Numbered from the stretch's first letter, positions 15,632 through 24,523 are shown. The stretch is 44,041 nt of DNA from an uncultured Actinomycetes bacterium (GCA_900315165.1 OMXZ01000012.1:1-44041); one strand, 5' to 3'. Notes: generated by a model from the sequence alone, not told the origin. Translations and numbers: made by a program.

Positions 15632-16594
15632 TTAGACGCTCAGGCCTTGATCGTGCAGGTCTATCGCGTAGGCGGCTGCCTTGCGGGCGAGTTCGGGGTC
15701 GTCGACCTCGACACCGTTGCCGCAGGCGGCGATGTGGCGGGGGAGCCATTGGCCGCCCGGGTACCAAGGGATCTCGCACTCGACGCCGGACCTGTTTTTC
15801 GATAGGACGCGCAGGTCGTGCCAGTCGAAGAGGTCGAGCAGCCCGGGATCCGTGAACGTCAGGCGTACCGTGCGGGTGTCGTCTGCCGAGGCCCGCGCCG
15901 TGCGCTTCCAGCCCTCGTCGGTCACGGTGAGGCCGTCGATCCGGTCGACGCGGAACCGGCGGTCCGCGCGTCGGTCGAGGTCGTAGGCGTCGAGGTACCA
16001 CTTGCCGTCCTTATGCCGCAGGCCGAACGGGCCGACGTGCCGCCGGTGCAGGGGGATGGTGCGCAGACGTGTGCCCGGTGCCGCGGCCTCTACGGGTGTG
16101 TAGTCGAATTCGACCCTCTTGCCAGCGATGATGGCTTGGGCGAGCGGGGCGAGCGATTTGTAGAGACCCGTTGTCTCGCGCGCTGAGAAGAGCGAGGAGA
16201 CCTCGCCCGATTCTGTCGTAACGGGCCAGTAGCCGGCGGCGATGCGAGCGCGGAGGTCGTCCGTCCCAGAGAGGCCTATCGCGTCGAAGGCGGCGTCGAG
16301 TGCCTGGGCCTCGGTCTGGGTCAGACGGGCGCGTTGGCCGCGGACCGTGTTGGCAAGGGGCGCCATGAGCGTGACGGAGGCATCGTCGTCGCCCAGGGCG
16401 AGGGGAAGGGCGGCGGCGCCGGAGCCCATATCGAGCAAAAGGTCGAGCAGGTGTCCGGCGCGTTCGTGCGTGGTGCCCAGGCGTGCCGCGACGGAATCGG
16501 GGTCGATGGTGTCGCCGTTTTCGCGTAGGGCCCCAACCAGGGCTATGAGTTCGCGCGCCTCCTCAATCGGGGGACGGCGGTTATTTGCCGGCAT
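15632..16594 (-). CDS. WYL-domain regulator, PafC-like
   Basis: The 320-residue protein begins with a degenerate helix-turn-helix (AARLGTTHERAGHLLDLLLDMG, about 34-55). It carries a WYL domain containing VEFDYTPVEA and GKWYLDAYDLDRRADRRFRVDRI. Paired WYL proteins of actinobacteria (PafB/PafC) activate DNA-damage genes. The start ATG (complement 16592-16594) overlaps the end of the upstream WYL gene by 14 bases, a coupled pair. It converges with the DinG-type helicase gene 32 bases away. Confidence 0.85.
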   Translation of the reverse strand: MPANNRRPPIEEARELIALVGALRENGDTIDPDSVAARLGTTHERAGHLLDLLLDMGSGAAALPLALGDDDASVTLMAPLANTVRGQRARLTQTEAQALDAAFDAIGLSGTDDLRARIAAGYWPVTTESGEVSSLFSARETTGLYKSLAPLAQAIIAGKRVEFDYTPVEAAAPGTRLRTIPLHRRHVGPFGLRHKDGKWYLDAYDLDRRADRRFRVDRIDGLTVTDEGWKRTARASADDTRTVRLTFTDPGLLDLFDWHDLRVLSKNRSGVECEIPWYPGGQWLPRHIAACGNGVEVDDPELARKAAAYAIDLHDQGLSV

Positions 16595-17561
16595 GGTCGT
16601 TCGCCTCGCTCAGGATCCGTCGCCACTCGTCGACCAGGCGCCGGGGTCCCGTAGGGACGAGGCCGCCGGCGATGGCCCAGCGGGCGGCGGCGCCGCAGTC
16701 GTTTGCCTCCACCTTCCAGACCCTGTGGCCGTGCCCATCCGTCCCGACCTCGCCATAGGCGCCCGTCGCAGCGACCGCCTCCTCGGACGCGGTCGCCGGC
16801 ACGCGGAAGACGGCCTCGAAAGCATCCGTCCCGATCTGGAAGGGCAGTTTGCGGAAGTCCTCGGCAAAGAAGTCCTCGGGTATGCGGTAGGTCACGCCCG
16901 TCAGCTCCTTGACCTTGCCGAACCGGTCGTCGCGCCAGGTCCGGGGCTCGCCCGTGGGGGTGCCCGTCTCGTCGACCTCGGGTGCGACGAAGTAGGTATG
17001 GTCGCGCAGGTTGAAGGAGCCCCAGACGGCGATCGTGCGCTCCGAGGCGACGCCTTTGGCGTTCGTATAGGCGGTCTTGACGGGGCGGCGTGCGTCGAAG
17101 GCACGCAGGAGGGCCAGGACCTGCCTGCTCTGCGCGCCGGCCTTGGGTGTGGCCATATGCGGGAAGCCCTCGTAGCCGTCGTCGATCTTGGCCAGGGCGA
17201 TGCGCAGGTCGCCGCGATAGGGGAAGGAGGGGTCCTCTGCGAGCTGCAGGCAGGCGATGTCGAGTGCGGCGAGCTCGTCGGCGCCGATGTCGGGCGGGTC
17301 GGCAAAGGAGGCACGGTCAGCCGCCCAGCCCCCGTCCGCCTCATACACGTTCATCCCGCAGAGCACGAGGCGTTCGCGGTCGCGGCGGAACTGCCGCGCA
17401 AACGAGTCTTCCGAAAGCCCGGGGTAGTACTCCGTCCGGATCTCGGCGGCTCCGAGGGGGGCCCTGGCGTTCGAGAAGGCGATGAAGAGCGAGGTCAGCC
17501 GCCGTGCGAGCTCGTCGTCGGGGGAGTCGACCCTCTCTGCCTCGTAAAAACCGTCCATCAT
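16581..17561 (-). CDS. WYL-domain regulator, PafB-like
   Basis: The 326-residue first member of the WYL pair starts at the ATG complemented at 17559-17561; the next codon is also ATG. GGGAGGG lies just upstream. A 73-residue extension in frame crosses the promoter region and is rejected. The N-terminus (ARRLTSLFIAFSNARAPLGAAEI) fits a winged helix. The WYL region has VKTAYTNAKG and NLRDHTYFVAPEVD, so Trp-Tyr-Leu itself is replaced by Thr-Tyr-Phe. It is divergent from the M28-like gene across a 211-base gap that must hold both promoters. A TATACT -10 for the M28-like gene is at 17722-17727. Confidence 0.85.
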   Translation of the reverse strand: MMDGFYEAERVDSPDDELARRLTSLFIAFSNARAPLGAAEIRTEYYPGLSEDSFARQFRRDRERLVLCGMNVYEADGGWAADRASFADPPDIGADELAALDIACLQLAEDPSFPYRGDLRIALAKIDDGYEGFPHMATPKAGAQSRQVLALLRAFDARRPVKTAYTNAKGVASERTIAVWGSFNLRDHTYFVAPEVDETGTPTGEPRTWRDDRFGKVKELTGVTYRIPEDFFAEDFRKLPFQIGTDAFEAVFRVPATASEEAVAATGAYGEVGTDGHGHRVWKVEANDCGAAARWAIAGGLVPTGPRRLVDEWRRILSEANDHAGK

Positions 17562-17772
17562 CGTCCCTCCCTTCGTTGCTTCGACGGTAGCACGTTTGCC
17601 AAGCCGTCCGACCGACGCGTGAAAGCTCGCAATATGTTTCGTATGAGAGAAAAAGTGGATAAAAAAGCCGTTCACAGCAGGTTTTGCGGCGCTCTTTCGC
17701 GCGTCTGCGCACCATAAGACGTATACTCGAACAATCGAAGCACAAAAACGAGCCCTTCGAAGGATGTATAGC

Positions 17773-20406
17773 ATGTCCACAACGCGCGACTACCTTGAGT
17801 TCCTGAACCAGAAGATAGACATTGCGCCCGTCAACAGCGAGGAAGAGTATCAGGCTGCGGGCCTGGTCGAGGGGCTCATGCAGAGCCACGGCCTCGAGAC
17901 TCGGCTGCAGGATTTCGAGGCCTCCGCCTCGGGCCGTCTGCCCTACAGGATCTGCGGCATGGTGCTCTTTGTGGGCGTCCTTTTCGCCGGCATCCTCGGT
18001 ACCGCGCTTTCCGTCGCGGGCATACTCCTGGTGATCGTCTCTGCCGTGCTGCTCGGCCTCTGCTACCTGGGCATGGCCGACCCCCTCGCGGGCCTCGGCC
18101 CCAAGGTGCACAGTCAGAATGTGATAGGTGTACATCGGGGTACCGGCCCCGCCGTCGTGAAGGGCGAGCGTCCCATCGTGATCGTCGCTCATTACGACAC
18201 CCCGCGCGAGAGCCTGCTGTACGACACCCGCTTCGAGCCCTTCCAGGCTCGCCTGCGCAAGCTGACCCCCCAGCTCGTCTGTGTGGCGGCGCTGCTCGGA
18301 CTCTTTCAGGGCCTCGGCTTTTTGGGCGCCGGCGTCCGTCACTTCCTCTGGGTGATCGCCATCGTGGCGGCACTCCCGCTCCTTTTGGAGGGCATCGCCG
18401 CCGTGCAGCAGCGTTTCGCCCCCTGCACCGAGGGCTCCAACGACAACAAGTCCGGCGTCGCGGCCATGCTCGGCGTGATGAGCATGGTGCACCCGGGTGA
18501 CGACGACGCGACCGGTTTCGACAAATACCGCGTCGAGCGCGACCGCGAGGCGGCCGAGAAGAAGGCCGCCGCCGAGGCAGAGGCCGCCGCTGCCGCGGAT
18601 GCTTCCGAGCCCGAGGAGGGCGAGATGGCGGCCGCGGAGCCTGCCGCCGACGCCGCGGAACCCGAGGGCACCGACACGGTACTGACCCTCGTTCCCGACG
18701 AGTCCGAGGCTGTCGAGCCGACGGAGGATGTGACCGCCGAGGATGCGCCGGCTGCGGAGGCCGCGCCGATTGCCGCCGAGCCCGTCGTTGCTCCCGCTCC
18801 GACGCCCGTCGAGCGCGAGCGCGTGGAGGTCGAGCGCGTGGAGGGCGTCCGCCATGGCAAGGAGACCTTGGAGGGTCTGGGGATCCTGCCCGATACCTGC
18901 GAGATCGTCTACGTCGAGCCCGCCCGCCAAGTCGTGCGTTATACCGAGCTGCCCGAGCCCGCCTACCCCGACGAGGAGGAGGGGTACGACACCTGGACGC
19001 CCGAGCCCTACGCCGAGGAGGCGGAGGGGGCCGGCTCCGCCGTGGCCGAGGTCGCTTCCCGCATCGGCCGCGGCGCGGCAGACCTCTTCAGGCGTGCCAA
19101 GGACTCCATCTCGGCAAAGGTCAAGGAGAGCCGCAAGCGCAAGGCCGAGGAGGCCTCCGCACCGGGCGACACACCCGCGGAGCCGTCCGGCGACGCGCCC
19201 GAAGCCGTCGCCGCGATGCCCTTCGCTGAGGAATACGACGACGAGTTCGCCTCGCAGCCGACCAATGTCGCCGAGCCGATTGCGGACAAGCTGCCCGTCA
19301 TCGACGAGGACAGCACCATCCCCATGGAGCGGCAGGGGGCCCTGGTCGACGGTCAGGCCATCGACACCGAGTTCGCGGCGAGCAAGGATGCCTCAGGGCT
19401 CGAGGTCCTGGCAACCGACGAGACGGTGATCACCGCCACTGGCGGCGACGTGAAGCCGAATCCGACCGCACCCGAGGATCCCGACTGGGGCAAGAGCTCC
19501 TTCAGGCCCGAGATGAGCAGCGTCGCCCGCCGCGCCGTCCTCTTCGACCTGCCCGACCCGTCCGAGTCAGACGAGATCGACCCGCTCGACGACCGGCTCG
19601 GTGATACGGCGCATACCGTACGCTCCTCCGAGGTCGCCGCTGCCGACCTGGCCGCCCGCCGTCGGGCCGAGCGTGCCAGCCTGCCCGACCCGCTAACGGA
19701 CGACACCGCCCCGTCCGCGCCCGCCGCCGTCCCCGACGAGGCGGCCGGCGTCCCCGAGCCGATGCCGCTCGAGACCATCCATGCCGAGGACGTCGCCCCC
19801 CAGCAGCGCAAGGGCTTCTTCCGTCGCGATAGGAAGGGCGATAGGAAGGGCGGCTGGAAGGGCGGTGCCACCCAGCGCGCCGACCTGCGCATCGTGGACG
19901 GCGATGACGTCCGCGTTCAGGAGGACCTGCGCGAGAGCGTGCTTGGCATGGGCGACGACGAGCTGGTCGCGCACGACATCTGGTTCGTCGCGCTCGGCGG
20001 CTCCTACGCCGACCACGCCGGCATGAAGGCCTTCCTCGACGAGAACCGCCGCAACATCCGGGGCTGCTTCCTTATCAACCTCTCCTGCGTCGGAGCCGGC
20101 GCCCTCACGATGCTCACGAGCGAGGGCCTCGTCGGCACGCGCAAGACCGATCGCCGCCTCGGCCGCCTGGTCACTAAGGTCGCCGACGACCTCCACATCG
20201 ACCTGGGGCGGCGTCCGCACGACTGGGAGTCGACGGACGCCACGCCCGCGATGCAGCAGCGTGTGCGCTCGGCCACGATCTGCGGCCTGACGCCCAACGA
20301 CAGCTTCGCGCTGTCGCAGGTGCCAGGCGACGAGCCGGATGCCGTCGACCCCGCTCAAGCCGCCAAGGTGGCCGAGCTGGTCGCGGAGATCATCCGTCGG
20401 TCGTAG
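17773..20406 (+). CDS. M28-peptidase-like membrane protein with long disordered insert, probably degenerate
   Basis: The 877-residue protein starts at ATG 17773, with GAAGGA 8 bases upstream; ATG 17764 overlaps that site. Residues 1-245 resemble the first half of an M28 aminopeptidase. They contain HYDTP (H140, D142) and GSNDNKSG (D224), interrupted by hydrophobic pairs at about 57-95 and 165-210. Residues about 245-725 are Ala/Glu/Pro/Asp-rich low complexity. Residues 725-877 resume the M28 fold. There the catalytic Glu pair is Tyr745-Ala746 (GGSYADHAG), the metal Asp is Ser771 (INLSCVGAG), and the last His is replaced in TPNDSFA (about 840-846). Loss of catalysis is likely but inferred from alignment by eye. 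Confidence 0.75.
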   Translation: MSTTRDYLEFLNQKIDIAPVNSEEEYQAAGLVEGLMQSHGLETRLQDFEASASGRLPYRICGMVLFVGVLFAGILGTALSVAGILLVIVSAVLLGLCYLGMADPLAGLGPKVHSQNVIGVHRGTGPAVVKGERPIVIVAHYDTPRESLLYDTRFEPFQARLRKLTPQLVCVAALLGLFQGLGFLGAGVRHFLWVIAIVAALPLLLEGIAAVQQRFAPCTEGSNDNKSGVAAMLGVMSMVHPGDDDATGFDKYRVERDREAAEKKAAAEAEAAAAADASEPEEGEMAAAEPAADAAEPEGTDTVLTLVPDESEAVEPTEDVTAEDAPAAEAAPIAAEPVVAPAPTPVERERVEVERVEGVRHGKETLEGLGILPDTCEIVYVEPARQVVRYTELPEPAYPDEEEGYDTWTPEPYAEEAEGAGSAVAEVASRIGRGAADLFRRAKDSISAKVKESRKRKAEEASAPGDTPAEPSGDAPEAVAAMPFAEEYDDEFASQPTNVAEPIADKLPVIDEDSTIPMERQGALVDGQAIDTEFAASKDASGLEVLATDETVITATGGDVKPNPTAPEDPDWGKSSFRPEMSSVARRAVLFDLPDPSESDEIDPLDDRLGDTAHTVRSSEVAAADLAARRRAERASLPDPLTDDTAPSAPAAVPDEAAGVPEPMPLETIHAEDVAPQQRKGFFRRDRKGDRKGGWKGGATQRADLRIVDGDDVRVQEDLRESVLGMGDDELVAHDIWFVALGGSYADHAGMKAFLDENRRNIRGCFLINLSCVGAGALTMLTSEGLVGTRKTDRRLGRLVTKVADDLHIDLGRRPHDWESTDATPAMQQRVRSATICGLTPNDSFALSQVPGDEPDAVDPAQAAKVAELVAEIIRRS

Positions 20407-20975
20407 TCGTCCGCGCCACGATCCGATCTCAGGAGCGCCGGGGTGTCGAGAGATGCCCCGGCGCTCTCTATGTGGTGGTAGACCAGGAAGCTCTTCCTGC
20501 CACCGAAGACCCCGAGGGCCCAGCCGACCGCCTGCGGGGGCCGGGCGGAGAGATAGGTCTCATAACTGCTCCAACGGTAGGGGACGCCGCGCGAGATGCC
20601 GCAGTTGTACGGTTTGAGATGGATGTTGCGGACCGCCTCGCGAAGCTGTCCCTCGGTCGTGACCGGCTCGGTCGGGAAGCGCCTCTGGAAAAGAGCCCCC
20701 TTTCTGCCCGTACGCCTGGTGTAATAGCCGACGTAGATGGTCGTGACCTCGTCGAGGGCCTCCCGTATCCTGCTATTTTCGGCGCACAGGAGGAGGTGGA
20801 CGCTGTCGTCGAGCAGGCACCAGGCCGCCAGCCCGATGCCGTGGTCGACGAAATAGCGTTTGACGAGACCGACGAAGACGCTGCGGTCGCAGTTGTCGGT
20901 GAAGAGCGGCTTCCTGCCTGCAGAGCGAAGAATGACGTGGTAGACGCGGGCCGTCCCGCGCGTTTGAGTGCTCAT
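20355..20975 (-). CDS. REP-associated tyrosine transposase (Y1_Tnp) homologue, HUH motif altered
   Basis: The 206-residue protein starts at the ATG complemented at 20973-20975 with AAGGAGG 6 bases upstream. It matches the Y1/IS200-like family of single-copy REP-associated transposases: YHVILRSAGRKPLF at the N-terminus, then GYYTRRTGRKGALFQRRF, and the RNIHLKPYNCGI segment. The metal-binding His-x-His, normally NHVHLLL, reads DSVHLLL (about residues 54-60), so one His is lost. It overlaps the end of the convergent M28-like gene by 52 bases and lies 29 bases downstream of the surface-protein gene. There are no flanking terminal repeats. It may be domesticated or inactive. Confidence 0.82.
   Translation of the reverse strand: MSTQTRGTARVYHVILRSAGRKPLFTDNCDRSVFVGLVKRYFVDHGIGLAAWCLLDDSVHLLLCAENSRIREALDEVTTIYVGYYTRRTGRKGALFQRRFPTEPVTTEGQLREAVRNIHLKPYNCGISRGVPYRWSSYETYLSARPPQAVGWALGVFGGRKSFLVYHHIESAGASLDTPALLRSDRGADDYDRRMISATSSATLAA
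20433..20466 (+). terminator. Strong hairpin after the M28-like gene
   Basis: A perfect 11-bp stem (GAGCGCCGGGG with CCCCGGCGCTC) has a 12-base loop but only a weak TCTAT tail. It lies inside the 3' coding part of the convergent transposase-like gene. Confidence 0.55.
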
Positions 20976-21004
20976 GGGAAACCTCCTTGCTCGGAAAAGA
21001 CCTG

Positions 21005-24000
21005 TTAGTGTTTGCGGACATGGCGCGGTGCGCTGCCGCCCCTGCAGAGCCTGATGGCGATGAAGGTCGCCAGCGCGCCCGACACGGCGAGGCTGCTGAA
21101 GGGCAGGACGAGATCGGAAGTCTGGGGAAGGGCGGCCGGGGGCGGGGCGGGAAGGCTGCCCACCGCAACGGTTTGCGCCGCATCTTTCAGGTCGGCATGC
21201 TTGGCGACCACGTCTCCGTTCAGCGAGAGTTCCTCGAAGGCGACAAGATAGGTGTCGTTGAGGTCGAGACCGGCCGTGTCGAGCTCGAAGGTCACGTTTG
21301 CGGTGCCATCGGCTTTCTCGGGGGTGAGGGTCGCCTCTGCGGTGGCCACGACGCCCTCGTCGCTTCCGTCGGGCGAGACCTTGTGGAGCGTTCCGCAAAG
21401 ACGGTACTCGACGTCGGGCACGAGGTTGGCGTATTCGACCGAGTCGGTCAGAGTGAGGTGCGTCGTGGCTTCCACCTTGTGGTTGCCTTCCTTGCCCGTG
21501 AGCTCGGTATGGATCTCCGGGAGCTGGATGGTCTGCGAGGTGGCGTTCAGGTCCTCGTGGCGCGCGACGACCGGGCCGCCCTTGCGAGAGACCTCCTCGT
21601 AGATCACGACGTCGTTACCGGCATTGTCTGTCAGATAGGAGGTGATGGGCACGTCGACGTCGCCCGACACGGCGCCCTCACCGTCCGGTGCGGCCGGGGT
21701 CGTGAACGTGACGGTGGCCGTGTTGCCGACCGTTCCCGCATCGATGTTTCCGAGAGGCGTCTCGCCGAGCCGGTGCAGGGTGGCCGTGGCTGTGTAGGAG
21801 GTCTCAGGCTGCAGGTTCTCGTAATGGATGGTATCGGTCACGGTGGTGTCGTTGCCGGCCAGGGCGACGCGCTCGCCCGATTTCCCCGCAGCTTTGGTCT
21901 GGATGACCGGCACATAGACGGTCTGATCGACGTCGTCGGGATTCTCATGGGTGACAAGCTCGTGACCCTTTTCAAGCAGCGTTTCATAGGCGACGACGCG
22001 GCCGCCGGCATAGTCCGTCAGGTCGACGGCAGGGAAGGCGAGCTTGAGCGAGCCGTCAGCCTTCTTGGCCGTGAACTCGGTCTCGGCGGTCGCGAGTTCC
22101 ATCGGCTCGTCGTTGCCTGCGACGAATCCCATCAGTCGGCCGCGCACGGTGTAGGTGTTGCCGGGCGTGAGATTCTCGTAATGGATGGTGTCGGTCACGA
22201 CCTGGTCCTCCGCAGCCGGGGCCTCATGAGAGCCGTCGGCGGTCGCGGTGGTGTGGATGGAGACGGCGTCGTCGTCGAAGGTACCGAGGTCGAGGTCCAC
22301 CCCGTCGCGGCTGATCGATACCGTGGTCGAGACGAGGTCATGGCCGGCGCTCGCCGAGGTCGCAAGTTCCTCTATCGTGTAGCCTCCGCCGTCTTTGATG
22401 CGGTCATAAGGCAGTGCGCCGAGCGTGTCGTCAGGCTGGGTCGCGGCACCCGAGGACGTCTGGCCGAACCAGATACCCGCCTCGGGGTCGAGCTTTGTCT
22501 CATCCACGGTATAGCCGTCATCGGTCTTGACCAGGGCCGCGTCGTTGGCATTTGTGCGATAGGTGTGGGCGTTCCAGCGGGCGGCGGTGTCGAGCATGCC
22601 GTTGTCGTCGGCGACCATCACGTGCGCCTCGCCGGTGGTCTTGCTCGTCACGAGGAAGGCGACGCCGGCCATGGAGGCGCCGGTCCCGTCGTCGTCGTGC
22701 TTGGAGAGCTTGATGTCGCCGCGGACGACCTGCTCGGGGTCCTCCGGCGCGACATAGGTATCGACGAACGCGCCCGTGCCCTGCGGCGTGACCTGCACCA
22801 CGTGGACCGGGGGCGTGCCGAGCAGATAGCCGCGCGGGGCTTTGGTTTCCTGGATGGCTACGGTGCCGAGCGGGCAGACGGCCTCGCCCGCATCGTCCAG
22901 GTAGCGGGGGTCGCCCGAGATTGTGGAGATGTCGGCGACACCGTCGGCTCCGGTCACGACGGTCCAGGTGCGCGTGGCCTGGCCGGGGAGGTTGTCGGCG
23001 GAGTAATAGCCGTCAAAGTAGCGGACGGTGTACTGGGCGCCCGCAAGGGAGGCCGAACCGAGCGGGTTTTCGGCACCTGACTCGCGGTCGACCTTGCGTA
23101 ACAGGACATTCAGCTTATTTACCTGCGGTATTTCGGATACTTCGACCTTGGTGGACTTGGTGGCGACGACGGTCGTCGCATGGGCCTGCATATCGACCGC
23201 GTAACCGGCGGAGGCCGAAAGCTCGCGGACCCAGTAGTTGCCCGCGGGCAGGATGATCTCGCCGGAGTCACCCGAGGCGCCGCAGGTCAGCTCGCCGACC
23301 TTCGAGGTACAGGCGGCGTCTGAATAGACTCCGTAGGTCGCCTTTTCGAGCGTGTAGGTGCCCAGGCCGTCCGAGATGCCTGGCGCTGCATTGGCCTTGT
23401 GCAGGGACAGCGTGCCGCGCACGGGAACGCACATGGCCATGGGCTGGGTGGCGTCGTCCGCCTTGTAGAGGAGGGAGCAGTCCGTCCAGATTCCCTTGCC
23501 GGCAGCCTTGGCGGCTGCATACGCCTTCTCGCCAGAAGCGGCCGCCGTCTCGGAAACGGGAGGATTGCTGGTGTGGGCGGATCGCGGCGTGCCCTGGGCA
23601 ATCCAGATGGCGACCTGGGCGGCCATGTAGGCCTCGTCGCCCGTTGCTCCGAAGAACTCGCCCTTGTAGCCCGGCCCGCCCGGTCCGTAATAAAGCAGGT
23701 AGTCGAGCTCGGCCGACCCGTGCTTCCAAGGCGTGAGCGTGCGGTCCGCATGGGGGTAGGGGAGCAGCTCGTTTGCGCAGTAGATGTACTGGTCGGTCGT
23801 GGACTTGAAGAGATAGTCGAAGTGATTGGCCTGATAGGTCTTCTCGACCCTCACGCCGATCGTGTCGGGGGCCGCCTGTGCCGTGAGGGCACCCAACGGT
23901 CCCAGGACGAGCGCGCACAGCGCGACCAGAGCCGCGGCGAGGCCCGAGAGTGCCATGGCGCGGCGGCTGCGCCCGGCGTGCCCGACGCCCTGCGCGCCCG

Positions 24001-24121
24001 CGCTCGCGTCCCCGCCGCGAAGCTGCGTGCGGGGCGGTCGCGGCCTGGTGCCCGCCCGGGACCTCCTATCGTCTTGCGTATGCGTCGAGTCCGTCTTGCG
24101 GGCTCCCAACCTTTGCAACAT
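21005..24121 (-). CDS. Sortase-anchored thioester/VaFE-repeat surface protein
   Basis: The 1038-residue secreted protein starts at the ATG complemented at 24119-24121 behind AAGGAGGAGCT. A long basic N-terminus precedes a signal segment (about 56-80) ending AQAA. A thioester-type domain follows: Cys115 (YIYCANEL) and Gln169 (AAQVAIWIAQG) could form the Cys-Gln bond that attaches adhesins to host surfaces. Prealbumin-like domains lie in the middle. Three VaFE repeats (VAYETL, VIYEEV, VAFEEL) probably carry isopeptide bonds. The tail has LPQTS at 998-1002, a membrane helix and a basic end, a sortase signal with Ser for Gly. No sortase gene is in the window. Confidence 0.88.
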   Translation of the reverse strand: MLQRLGARKTDSTHTQDDRRSRAGTRPRPPRTQLRGGDASAGAQGVGHAGRSRRAMALSGLAAALVALCALVLGPLGALTAQAAPDTIGVRVEKTYQANHFDYLFKSTTDQYIYCANELLPYPHADRTLTPWKHGSAELDYLLYYGPGGPGYKGEFFGATGDEAYMAAQVAIWIAQGTPRSAHTSNPPVSETAAASGEKAYAAAKAAGKGIWTDCSLLYKADDATQPMAMCVPVRGTLSLHKANAAPGISDGLGTYTLEKATYGVYSDAACTSKVGELTCGASGDSGEIILPAGNYWVRELSASAGYAVDMQAHATTVVATKSTKVEVSEIPQVNKLNVLLRKVDRESGAENPLGSASLAGAQYTVRYFDGYYSADNLPGQATRTWTVVTGADGVADISTISGDPRYLDDAGEAVCPLGTVAIQETKAPRGYLLGTPPVHVVQVTPQGTGAFVDTYVAPEDPEQVVRGDIKLSKHDDDGTGASMAGVAFLVTSKTTGEAHVMVADDNGMLDTAARWNAHTYRTNANDAALVKTDDGYTVDETKLDPEAGIWFGQTSSGAATQPDDTLGALPYDRIKDGGGYTIEELATSASAGHDLVSTTVSISRDGVDLDLGTFDDDAVSIHTTATADGSHEAPAAEDQVVTDTIHYENLTPGNTYTVRGRLMGFVAGNDEPMELATAETEFTAKKADGSLKLAFPAVDLTDYAGGRVVAYETLLEKGHELVTHENPDDVDQTVYVPVIQTKAAGKSGERVALAGNDTTVTDTIHYENLQPETSYTATATLHRLGETPLGNIDAGTVGNTATVTFTTPAAPDGEGAVSGDVDVPITSYLTDNAGNDVVIYEEVSRKGGPVVARHEDLNATSQTIQLPEIHTELTGKEGNHKVEATTHLTLTDSVEYANLVPDVEYRLCGTLHKVSPDGSDEGVVATAEATLTPEKADGTANVTFELDTAGLDLNDTYLVAFEELSLNGDVVAKHADLKDAAQTVAVGSLPAPPPAALPQTSDLVLPFSSLAVSGALATFIAIRLCRGGSAPRHVRKH

Positions 24122-24196
24122 AGCTCCTCCTTCGCATCGCGGCGTCTGTCCGACGGGCTCGCGAAAGCCCGCGGTGCGAGAACAATAACGGGGAGG

Positions 24197-24216
24197 ACTT
24201 GCAGCAAACTTGCAGC
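24197..24216. promoter_or_regulatory. Tandem repeat in surface-protein promoter region
   Basis: ACTTGCAGC occurs at 24197-24205 and again at 24208-24216, exactly 11 bases apart. A perfect 14-bp palindrome AGCTGGCGCCAGCT lies at 24253-24266. They sit in the 246-base gap between the adhesin gene start and tRNA-Gly. This arrangement suggests a regulator site, but no regulator is identified. Confidence 0.4.
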
Positions 24217-24367
24217 TAACTGGCACGCAGCTGCCTGCAATCTTGCCGTTTCAGCTGGCGCCAGCTTGCCTGCGCGGGTCGCGCGCCCGCGTGAAACGCC
24301 GAAGTGGCCGCACGGAAATTCTCGTGTAGAAAACACCGCGAGGCGCTACAATAGAATCTCCACAAAC

Positions 24368-24442
24368 GCGGGCATCGCCAAGTGGTAAGGCAACGGCTTC
24401 CCAAGCCGTCATCCGCGGGTTCGAATCCCGTTGCCCGCTCCA
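24368..24442 (+). tRNA. tRNA-Gly (anticodon CCC)
   Basis: The 75-base gene has a perfect 7-bp acceptor stem GCGGGCA/TGCCCGC, a D-arm with AGTGGTAAGG, anticodon loop TTCCCAA, T-arm GGGTTCGAATCCC, discriminator T (usual for Gly) and encoded CCA. A -10-like TACAAT lies at 24347-24352. Confidence 0.97.
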
Positions 24443-24452
24443 GACAGATATT

Positions 24453-24478
24453 CGGGCCCTTCGGGGCCCGTTCCTTTC
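24453..24478 (+). terminator. Terminator after tRNA-Gly
   Basis: A 7-bp stem CGGGCCC/GGGCCCG with a TTCG tetraloop (24453-24470) is followed by TTCCTTTC. Confidence 0.8.
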
Positions 24479-24523
24479 GGGACGTTTGCCGCCGGCATAT
24501 ACCGTGCTCAGCGAGGGGGAGAG

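Noticed and set aside
13656-16001. 781-codon minus-strand frame opposite the exonuclease-helicase
   Set aside because: Overlaps a gene with intact catalytic motifs and partly the WYL gene in another frame; low-complexity product.
20987-23080. 697-codon plus-strand frame opposite the adhesin gene
   Set aside because: Antisense to a gene with coherent VaFE repeats and sorting signal; product looks like reverse-complement Gly/Val/Asp.
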